DNA of 6,008 nucleotides from RGIG1828 sp045592485 (GTDB lineage Bacteria; Bacillota; Clostridia; UMGS1810): NCBI GenBank assembly GCA_045592485.1, contig JAZNUS010000119.1, positions 1 through 6,008 of the forward strand. Direction: 5' to 3'. The position numbers and the translations under genes are program-made. The notes under the pieces are model-generated. The model saw only the letters and a program-made list of their open reading frames with translations, ran no database searches and was not told the origin of the DNA. Below are positions 1 to 5,181 of the stretch, piece by piece (position 1 is the stretch's first letter; every line of letters begins with the position of its first letter).

Positions 1-157
1 TTTGAGTTTTTCGCCGTCGGTGTGTTTGCGATACACATTTTATCGCAGTGACAGTCAATGGTGACGGATAATCTGCAATACTATCTGTTTAGAGTGTTCA
101 AAAATTAGTGAAAAATTTGCCAACTTTTACTTGACACTAACGTTTTTGGCGCTGACC
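1..157. other. Gene-free left edge
   Basis: No coding region can be supported here. One + strand frame open from the window edge ends in a TGA at 49-51 and would give a hydrophobic 16-residue tail (FEFFAVGVFAIHILSQ). This could be the C-terminus of an upstream protein, but it is too short to judge. A TTGACA at 131-136 has no matching -10 at normal spacing. The rest is AT-rich without a clear hairpin followed by a T tract. Confidence 0.4.
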
Positions 158-186
158 TTGACATTATATCACATTTATGGTAAATT
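158..186 (+). promoter_or_regulatory. Promoter of the nucleotidyltransferase-kinase operon
   Basis: A perfect -35 TTGACA (158-163) is followed by exactly 17 bases and then TAAATT (181-186), a 4/6 match to the -10 box. A TGG immediately before it gives an extended -10. Transcription would start near 193 and leave a leader of only about 20 nt before the ATG at 216, so there is no room for a riboswitch. The spacer contains TATATCACAT (165-174), which recurs at 4181-4190. A regulator bound there would block this promoter. The minus strand over 163-171 also reads as a perfect extended -10 (TGATATAAT) facing left, but with no good -35. Confidence 0.7.
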
Positions 187-204
187 AAAAGTATATTTGT
201 TTAT

Positions 205-210
205 GGGTGA
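205..210 (+). promoter_or_regulatory. Ribosome binding site deciding the start at 216
   Basis: GGGTGA lies 5 nt before the ATG at 216. The alternative in-frame GTG at 207 lies inside this Shine-Dalgarno sequence and has no site of its own, so the ATG is preferred. Confidence 0.7.
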
Positions 211-215
211 TAATT

Positions 216-1136
216 ATGAAAAATGATATTAATTGTATAATTCTGTGTGCAGGTACCGGCTCAAGAATGAAGGATGACAGCAAAAACAAAGTGTGTTTTG
301 AGATTGTGGGCAAGCCTGCAGTTGTCAGAGTTATTGAAAGCCTGAAGAAATGCGGAGTATCGAAGTTTGTGGTAGTTGTCGGCAATAAGTCTGAAAGTGT
401 TATGAAAGCATTAGCCGATGTTGACGGTGTGATGTTTGCATATCAACCGACTCAGGCAGGCACAGGCAATGCCGCCAAGTGCGGACTTGATGTTCTTAAT
501 GATTTTGGAATTGACGGTCCTGTTCTTACTGTAATGGGAGACAAGCTTATTGACAAGTCTGTTTTCCAAAGCTTGATTGATGATTTCTATAAAAAAGACA
601 GTGACATATCGTTAATTACTCAACCCTCAGATTTTAATTGCTCCGGAGGTAAGATTGTTCTCTCCGGTGACCGCGTTGCGGGGATTGTGGAGCATATGGA
701 TTTGTTGCTTCTTAAAGCCTGCGAAAAGTTAAGAATGGGAGAGAGCAAGGATGCTGTTCTTGCTTCTTTAAATCTTTCTCAGAAGCAATATGACAAAATA
801 TCACAAAAGCTGGAGAGTCTTGGCGAGTCTGCAACTGAACATTTTGTTGAGATTAACGGAACACGCTACAGCTCTGATGAAATATTATCATCAGGAATGG
901 TAAACTGTGCAACCTATTTGCACAAACGCAGTGCTATAAATGCTTCCGTATATGGTCTGACATCAGACAACGCCCAGAACGAGATATACTTTACCGATAC
1001 CGTGTCTGACATTTCAAAGACCGGCAAGGTATCTTATGTTAAAATTCCTGAGCGAAAGCTTATTCACACATTTAATACTATGGAAGAACTCAAGGCAATT
1101 AACGATTATTTTAAAGGGGAAAATATTGATGACTAA
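216..1136 (+). CDS. GlmU-N-like sugar-1-phosphate nucleotidyltransferase
   Basis: A predicted cytosolic 306-residue enzyme that joins a sugar-1-phosphate to an NTP to give an NDP-sugar and pyrophosphate. What is visible: the nucleotide-binding loop LCAGTGSRMK (10-19) with Lys25 downstream; GKP (32-34); QPTQAGTGNA (77-86), the base-recognition segment typical of the GlmU uridylyltransferase domain; MGDKLID (107-113), whose Asp109 matches the Mg-binding Asp; and DNAQNEIYFTD (251-261), very close to the GlmU NAQGEYYLTD motif that supplies the second metal ligand. There is no C-terminal left-handed beta-helix, so it cannot be a bifunctional GlmU. A charged, mostly helical segment at about 163-225 interrupts the fold between GIVEHMD and the GMVNC strand; GlmU lacks it. 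UTP is the likeliest nucleotide by motif similarity, but the sugar is unknown. The gene overlaps the downstream kinase by 8 nt, so translational coupling and a shared pathway are likely. A galactose-, GalNAc- or uronate-type sugar-1-phosphate made by that kinase is the obvious substrate candidate. Confidence 0.88.
   Translation: MKNDINCIILCAGTGSRMKDDSKNKVCFEIVGKPAVVRVIESLKKCGVSKFVVVVGNKSESVMKALADVDGVMFAYQPTQAGTGNAAKCGLDVLNDFGIDGPVLTVMGDKLIDKSVFQSLIDDFYKKDSDISLITQPSDFNCSGGKIVLSGDRVAGIVEHMDLLLLKACEKLRMGESKDAVLASLNLSQKQYDKISQKLESLGESATEHFVEINGTRYSSDEILSSGMVNCATYLHKRSAINASVYGLTSDNAQNEIYFTDTVSDISKTGKVSYVKIPERKLIHTFNTMEELKAINDYFKGENIDD
1115..1120 (+). promoter_or_regulatory. Ribosome binding site of the kinase, inside the upstream gene
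   Basis: AGGGGA sits 8 nt before the ATG at 1129 and within the last codons of the nucleotidyltransferase gene. It fixes the kinase start at 1129. The same frame is open further upstream (to an ATG at 1036), but that stretch overlaps the nucleotidyltransferase gene and has no ribosome site. Confidence 0.75.
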
Positions 1137-2730
1137 ACTGAAAAAAGCATCAACCTGGTTGCAGGATTTTAAAAAGCCTGATGAGGAGCTGCTATCTAAG
1201 CTTAAAATGATATATGGTGACAGTGAATCAGAATTAGAGCCTAAAATCTGTGATTATATTAATGTTCTCGAAGCCTTTATCGGTCACTATGGTGATTGTG
1301 ATGTTGTTATTTCAAGAGCTCCCGGCAGAATAAATCTTATGGGAAGACACATAGAGCACCGGGGCGGCAACATCAATACCATTGCCATCCATAAGGAAAC
1401 TCTTATGGTGGCTTCTGCGCGTGACGATGATATTGTATCACTTTCTAATGTCAACAAACGCTTCGGGGATTTTTCATTCTCAATATCCGAAGAGCTGGAC
1501 AGATTTGACTGCGATAATTGGTTAGATTACATAGACAGCAGTGAAGTTAAGGATTGTGTTGCAAAAAACAAAGGACACTGGGTTAATTATGTAAAAGGGG
1601 CTTTGTTGAGACTTTGCTTCGAAGCTGGCCTCCCCATGCGTGGAATGAACATTATGTGTCTGGGAAATGTTCCTGTTGCAGGCGGTGTTTCTTCTTCTTC
1701 AAGTATTGTCGTTTCCACGGGAGAGCTGGTCTGTGCATTGAACGAACTTGATTTTAATACCGAGCAATTCATAGCTCTTTGCGGCCAGGGTGAATGGTAT
1801 GTGGGTTCAAGAGGCGGAGCAGGGGATCACGCGGCAATAAAGTGTGGTTTGTTAAATTCAGTGTCTCCAATAGAATTTGAGCCAATTCGTGTTCTCAAAC
1901 CCATAAGTATTCCCGAAAAATACTCTGTTGTTGTTGCCAATTCTTTTGTAGAAGCCAAAAAAAGTGAGGGTGCAAAAGATAAGTTTAATCAGATGGTTGC
2001 AGCCTATGAATTTGGTGTAATGCTGTTTAAGAAGCACTTCCCCGAATTCAATGATAAAATTGTTCACCTAAGGGATATAAACCCTGTTAATCTGGAAATC
2101 AGCGAAGAAAAGCTTTATTCAATGCTCAAAAAGATACCATTGTATATTGAGCCGGCTGAGCTTTTTGAGAAAATTCCCGAAGAATATCATGCAAAAGTCA
2201 GAAAAATAATAAGCTCTCATGAAGCACCGGAGTTCTATAATTTGCGTTCTGCTCTTGTTTTTGGTATCACAGAATGCGAAAGAAGCAGAATTTGCTCCAG
2301 GCTTTTGGAAGATGGGAAAATTGAAGAGTTCGCCGCTCTTATGAATATAAGTCATAACGGCGACAGAGTAAGTGTTCTTAATGGTGGCGAAGTCAAGGAT
2401 TACGACTACATTGTCACCGATGAAAAGCTTGACAGTCTGATAGAAGAAAGCAAAAAGGGAAATCCGGAGGCTGCATTGTACAAGCAACCCGGCGGATACG
2501 GCTGTTCCATTGAACAGATTGATGTTCTGGTTGACAGGGTAATGAAGCAAAAAGGAGTTCTTGGAGCTCAGATATCCGGTGCCGGCCTTGGCGGATGCAT
2601 AATGATATTCTGCGAAAAGAAATGTGCGGAAGATGTACTTATGTTTTTAAAAACAGAGTATTATGAGCCTAATGGCTTCGAAAACGGTGCAATTGTTGTT
2701 AAACCTGTAAAAGGTTCAATGTGTTTGTAA
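1129..2730 (+). CDS. Galactokinase-family GHMP sugar kinase, atypical
   Basis: A predicted cytosolic kinase that phosphorylates the anomeric hydroxyl of a sugar with ATP. All GHMP landmarks are present in the 533-residue protein: the galactokinase signature region APGRINLMGRHIEHRGG (64-80); the phosphate-binding loop PVAGGVSSSSS (182-192); GDH (232-234), whose Asp233 fits the catalytic base; a galactokinase-like LMNISHNGDRV (404-414); and the glycine-rich motif SGAGLGGC (483-490). It is much longer than usual galactokinases (about 390-430 residues), with an N-terminal extension of about 60 residues and an extra helical block around 325-372. The sugar-contacting loop differs from galactokinase GEHTDYNGG: Glu becomes Arg73, His74 is kept, Asp becomes Glu76 and Tyr becomes His77. 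From memory, plant galacturonokinase has a related GAHIDHQGG loop, so an acidic or otherwise modified sugar is possible; this is inference. The gene is coupled to the upstream nucleotidyltransferase, consistent with making its sugar-1-phosphate substrate. Assignment to the family is secure; calling it galK would not be. Confidence 0.88.
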   Translation: MTKLKKASTWLQDFKKPDEELLSKLKMIYGDSESELEPKICDYINVLEAFIGHYGDCDVVISRAPGRINLMGRHIEHRGGNINTIAIHKETLMVASARDDDIVSLSNVNKRFGDFSFSISEELDRFDCDNWLDYIDSSEVKDCVAKNKGHWVNYVKGALLRLCFEAGLPMRGMNIMCLGNVPVAGGVSSSSSIVVSTGELVCALNELDFNTEQFIALCGQGEWYVGSRGGAGDHAAIKCGLLNSVSPIEFEPIRVLKPISIPEKYSVVVANSFVEAKKSEGAKDKFNQMVAAYEFGVMLFKKHFPEFNDKIVHLRDINPVNLEISEEKLYSMLKKIPLYIEPAELFEKIPEEYHAKVRKIISSHEAPEFYNLRSALVFGITECERSRICSRLLEDGKIEEFAALMNISHNGDRVSVLNGGEVKDYDYIVTDEKLDSLIEESKKGNPEAALYKQPGGYGCSIEQIDVLVDRVMKQKGVLGAQISGAGLGGCIMIFCEKKCAEDVLMFLKTEYYEPNGFENGAIVVKPVKGSMCL

Positions 2731-2739
2731 AATAATAAT

Positions 2740-2822
2740 AAATGACATTATCCGAACCGACCTCCCATTCGTTAGATTTTTGGTCTGACTTTTGGGGGCG
2801 GTTCAGATAATGTCATTTTTTT
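2740..2822. terminator. Long-stem intrinsic terminator, probably bidirectional
   Basis: The left arm (2740-2759) pairs with the right arm (2799-2818) over 20 positions with a single C-A mismatch (2753/2805). Seven Ts follow the hairpin (2816-2822, the first three of them in the stem). The loop has further pairing: CCTCCC (2761-2766) can face GGGGG (2794-2798), and GTTAGA (2771-2776) can pair with TCTGAC (2784-2789) with one G-U. It begins 10 nt after the kinase stop and ends 29 nt from the stop of the convergent oxidoreductase gene. On the minus strand the stem is followed by TATTATTATTTT, a weaker U-rich tail, so it could stop transcription from both sides. Confidence 0.85.
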
Positions 2823-2850
2823 GAAATATTGGCAATTTATTATCAGGATT

Positions 2851-4137
2851 TTATTCTAGCCCTGCATTCTTTTCAAATTCTTCTATATTTACAACTATAT
2901 TTTCAAGCCTTGATTTCTCAGCTGCAAAGGCAATGAGATGGTTTTTTGCAGAAATATCAATGAGACTGAACTGGTCGCTTTCATAACCATCGGCAAGATA
3001 TTTATATAGAGTTTGAACAATTCCTCCGTCGCCGCCGCCGTGACCGTGAACAATTGATCCGGTGATATTTTCATCTGTTGCATTAAAAATGGTTTTCTCG
3101 CCGGTGCCGAAGCAGAAGTATTCAATACTGTTAGACTCTGCATTGCCGTATATTTCACCCTTTGTACCCATAATGCGTATAAATCGTCCGCCTTTGTTAA
3201 ATGCACACATATTAAACGACGCAACAGCTCCGTTTTCAAATTCAAGGTTTACAACCTGATGGTCAACAACATTGTTATCGCATTTGAATACACATTTGCC
3301 GTATTGGGTTTTGGAAAGTGCTTCTTCAACCTCTGCATCTGTCGGGTTTGGCGAATTTGCCGCAGCACTTCTGAACACACTGATCATAAGGTCTTTTTTA
3401 TTTTCAATATACACTTTTCCGGCATTGTAGCAGCACTCATCATATTCCGGGCAGGTTTTATCACAGCGTTCAGGAGAGCCGTCGGGTGCATTTTCTCTTG
3501 TGAAATAGGTGAGTGAGCCGAAGGACTGAACATTTTTACACGGACTTCCCACAAGCCACTGAAGAATGTCCATATCGTGACAGCTTTTTTGAAGAAGCAT
3601 AAAAGAGCTTTTGTCGCTGTTTCCCCAGTTTCCTCTCACAAAGCTGTGGCTCTGATGAATGTGTCCCACATTTTCACTGTGGTGAATTGAAATCACCCTT
3701 CCGATTTTGTCGTCATCTATCATTTTTTTCAATGTCATAAAAAACGGAGAATATCTGAGAACATGACATACAAGAACCTTGGTTTCGTGTTTCTTCGCCG
3801 CATTTGCAATTTCAACACATTCTCTGTAATTGTTGGATATGGGTTTTTCAAGAAGCAAGTCATATCCCTTTTCAATGGCAAGCATTGTAGGTGCGTGATG
3901 GAGCTGATCCATGGTTGCGATGATGGCAACATCGGCAATGGGGGGGAGGGCAAGAAGTGTTTCGTATGTATCAAAGCACATTTCTTCGCAAATTCCGTGC
4001 TTGTCTCTTATGTAGTTTCTGCGTTCCGCTATTGGCTCTGCCACGGCCACAACCTGAAATTTTTCGTTATCCATAAGATCGGTGTAGGTTCTTCCTCTTG
4101 AACCGGCACCTATTAATGCAACTTTTATTTTTTTCAT
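2851..4137 (-). CDS. Gfo/Idh/MocA family NAD(P)-dependent oxidoreductase
   Basis: A predicted cytosolic 428-residue dehydrogenase or oxidoreductase acting on a sugar, inositol or sugar derivative. The N-terminal Rossmann fold is clear: KVALIGAGSRG (5-15) binds the dinucleotide, AVAEP (31-35) ends the second strand, and LLEKPIS (95-101) is the EKP motif with its catalytic-type Lys98. The C-terminal alpha/beta domain has QKSCHDMDILQWLVG (183-197). There the usual DxGxH pattern is altered: His187 and Asp190 remain, but the Asp four residues before the His is Gln183 and Lys184 is next to it. I recall this KxCHDxD form as typical of one subfamily. A cysteine-rich stretch, CDKTCPEYDECC (225-236), and Cys282/Cys286 could bind a metal or form a structural site. 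HGHGGGDGG (364-372) near the C-terminus may contact the substrate. The start is supported by AAAGGGG (4145-4151) 7 nt before the ATG. It is transcribed divergently from the AraC regulator, its likely controller. The exact substrate cannot be read from sequence. Confidence 0.9.
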   Translation of the reverse strand: MKKIKVALIGAGSRGRTYTDLMDNEKFQVVAVAEPIAERRNYIRDKHGICEEMCFDTYETLLALPPIADVAIIATMDQLHHAPTMLAIEKGYDLLLEKPISNNYRECVEIANAAKKHETKVLVCHVLRYSPFFMTLKKMIDDDKIGRVISIHHSENVGHIHQSHSFVRGNWGNSDKSSFMLLQKSCHDMDILQWLVGSPCKNVQSFGSLTYFTRENAPDGSPERCDKTCPEYDECCYNAGKVYIENKKDLMISVFRSAAANSPNPTDAEVEEALSKTQYGKCVFKCDNNVVDHQVVNLEFENGAVASFNMCAFNKGGRFIRIMGTKGEIYGNAESNSIEYFCFGTGEKTIFNATDENITGSIVHGHGGGDGGIVQTLYKYLADGYESDQFSLIDISAKNHLIAFAAEKSRLENIVVNIEEFEKNAGLE

Positions 4138-4144
4138 AAGGAAA

Positions 4145-4151
4145 CCCCTTT
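4145..4151 (-). promoter_or_regulatory. Ribosome binding site of the oxidoreductase
   Basis: On the minus strand, AAAGGGG lies 7 nt before the ATG at 4137-4135. It confirms this start. Confidence 0.75.
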
Positions 4152-4167
4152 ACATATTCAAATAATC

Positions 4168-4188
4168 GTGATATTATTAATATATCAC
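4168..4188. promoter_or_regulatory. Candidate operator: 7-bp inverted repeat over the -10 box
   Basis: GTGATAT (4168-4174) and ATATCAC (4182-4188) form a perfect inverted repeat with a 7-nt centre. It covers the -10 box of the oxidoreductase promoter. The right half belongs to TATATCACAT, which also occurs in the promoter spacer at 165-174. AraC proteins more often bind direct repeats, so another dimeric regulator is possible. The AT-rich sequence makes chance palindromes fairly easy. Confidence 0.4.
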
Positions 4189-4207
4189 ATCATAAAATGC
4201 ATGTAAA
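4179..4207 (-). promoter_or_regulatory. Promoter of the oxidoreductase gene
   Basis: Read on the minus strand, TTTACA (4207-4202, 5/6 match to -35) is followed by 17 bases and then TATATT (4184-4179, 5/6 match to -10), with a TGA just before it giving an extended -10. This leaves a leader of about 35 nt. Both boxes overlap palindromes described separately, so regulator binding there would directly affect this promoter. Confidence 0.6.
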
Positions 4208-4261
4208 TGCAATTGTTGGTCATAATTATGTAATTTTAGCTCGAAATGGGTGTGGATAAAT

Positions 4262-5098
4262 ATGTTTTGGGAAGCATATCCTGTCGGGGAAACAGTTTCG
4301 ATAAAGGAATTATTTTCTTTTTTTAAAATACATCACGGAAAAGATTATGAATTTCCCGGCGAGGCTCACAACTTCTGGGAAATGATGTATGTTATAAAAG
4401 GGTCTCTTTGTGTATCTGCTGACGATAAAATTTATAATCTTACATCAGGAGAGATGATTTTCCATAAACCTATGGAACTGCATAAGTTCTGTATCGATGA
4501 CGATGATGGTGCCGATATTATGGTTATATCCTACAATGCAGAGGGAGCCTTGACAAATTTTTTCGAAAACAAGGTATATCGGTTGAACGGAAAACAGAAA
4601 TCCGTGATTGATGCTCTTATGAGTTATGCAGATTCTTTCAGCCAATCTGAAGAAACCAACTACATAAAATATATTGAATATCCTGACACTTCGCCTTTAT
4701 TTCTGCAAACGGTTGCGGTTTATGCTCAGATGCTTATGCTCTCTCTTGCTCAGGGCGGCACCGTAGCTTCGGTGGTTAAAAATGCAGATTCAAAACTTTT
4801 TTCGAAAGCTGTAAAATTTATGAATGACAATATATACGAAAGCCCCACGGCAGAGGATATTGCCCGGAGTCTCAATGTCAGTGTGTCAACGCTGAAGCGT
4901 ATTTTTGCCAAATATACCGGTTTTGGTGTCCACAAATATTTTCTTAAGCTCAAGCTCAAATGTGCAATCGCACTTCTTGGAGAGGGCGATTCTGTCACAG
5001 GAGTTTCTGAAAGGTTGAATTTCAGCAGTCAGGGCTATTTTACAAGAGTATTCAAACGCGAAACAGGCACTCTTCCCTCGGAATATTTTAAACAGTAA
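4262..5098 (+). CDS. Cupin-AraC family transcriptional regulator
   Basis: A predicted 278-residue DNA-binding regulator responding to a small molecule, typically a sugar or glycoside in this architecture. The N-terminal half (about 15-100) is an AraC-type cupin: HNFWEMMYVIKGSL (36-49) and the GEMIFHKPMELHKF strand pair give the metal- or ligand-binding beta-barrel with His36 and later histidines. The C-terminal 93 residues (186-278) hold two helix-turn-helix units: AEDIARSLNVSVSTLKRIF (about 197-215), then VSERLNFSSQGYFTRVFKRE (about 248-267), ending in the classic TGTLPSEYF. The chosen ATG at 4262 has GGGTG (4248-4252) 9 nt upstream; the in-frame GTG at 4250 lies inside that element and is less likely. 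No convincing promoter was found on this strand. Being divergent from the oxidoreductase suggests it controls that gene and perhaps itself. Family assignment is secure; the inducer is unknown. The 83 nt up to the next gene shows no clear terminator, so read-through into it is possible. Confidence 0.92.
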   Translation: MFWEAYPVGETVSIKELFSFFKIHHGKDYEFPGEAHNFWEMMYVIKGSLCVSADDKIYNLTSGEMIFHKPMELHKFCIDDDDGADIMVISYNAEGALTNFFENKVYRLNGKQKSVIDALMSYADSFSQSEETNYIKYIEYPDTSPLFLQTVAVYAQMLMLSLAQGGTVASVVKNADSKLFSKAVKFMNDNIYESPTAEDIARSLNVSVSTLKRIFAKYTGFGVHKYFLKLKLKCAIALLGEGDSVTGVSERLNFSSQGYFTRVFKRETGTLPSEYFKQ

Positions 5099-5142
5099 TT
5101 TTTCGCAGTTTTTTAAGATAAAAATCACTTTCTTTTTCGCAG
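5099..5142 (+). repeat. Direct repeat TTTTTCGCAG, two copies
   Basis: TTTTTCGCAG occurs at 5099-5108 and again at 5133-5142, 34 bp apart start to start, roughly three helical turns. It lies between the regulator and the ComB-like gene, just upstream of that gene's possible -10 region. It could be a pair of same-face protein sites or chance. Confidence 0.35.
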
Positions 5143-5165
5143 ATTTTGTGATACTATATATGATG

Positions 5166-5172
5166 AAAGGTG
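5166..5172 (+). promoter_or_regulatory. Ribosome binding site deciding the GTG start at 5182
   Basis: AAAGGTG lies 9 nt before the GTG at 5182. The GTG at 5170 in the same frame lies within it and has no site of its own. Starting at 5182 also gives the family-like N-terminus MNIKILHMIEGA. Confidence 0.65.
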
Positions 5173-5181
5173 TTGAAGAAT

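Noticed and set aside
1..51. C-terminal fragment of an upstream + strand gene
   Set aside because: Only 16 codons are visible before a stop and no family can be recognised. A short minus-strand frame from 37 to the edge is equally possible and lacks a ribosome site.
187..215. Riboswitch or leader-peptide control of the kinase operon
   Set aside because: The predicted leader is only about 20 nt, too short for a known riboswitch class.
1036..1128. Longer start for the kinase at an upstream ATG
   Set aside because: It would overlap the nucleotidyltransferase gene by about 100 nt without a ribosome site. The ATG at 1129 has AGGGGA at good spacing.
216..1136. Calling the nucleotidyltransferase GlmU
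   Set aside because: The acetyltransferase beta-helix domain is absent and there is a large insertion, so the essential bifunctional GlmU is not supported.
2119..2550. 143-residue open frame on the minus strand within the kinase gene
   Set aside because: It lies wholly antisense to a well-supported gene, has no ribosome site that I can see and no recognisable motif. It is a shadow of the kinase coding frame.
1129..2730. Calling the kinase GalK
   Set aside because: The galactose-contacting residues differ and the protein is over 100 residues too long, so galactose specificity cannot be assumed.
2895..3245. 116-residue minus-strand frame in a different frame from the oxidoreductase
   Set aside because: It overlaps the C-terminal half of the oxidoreductase on the same strand, and the motifs are in the oxidoreductase frame.
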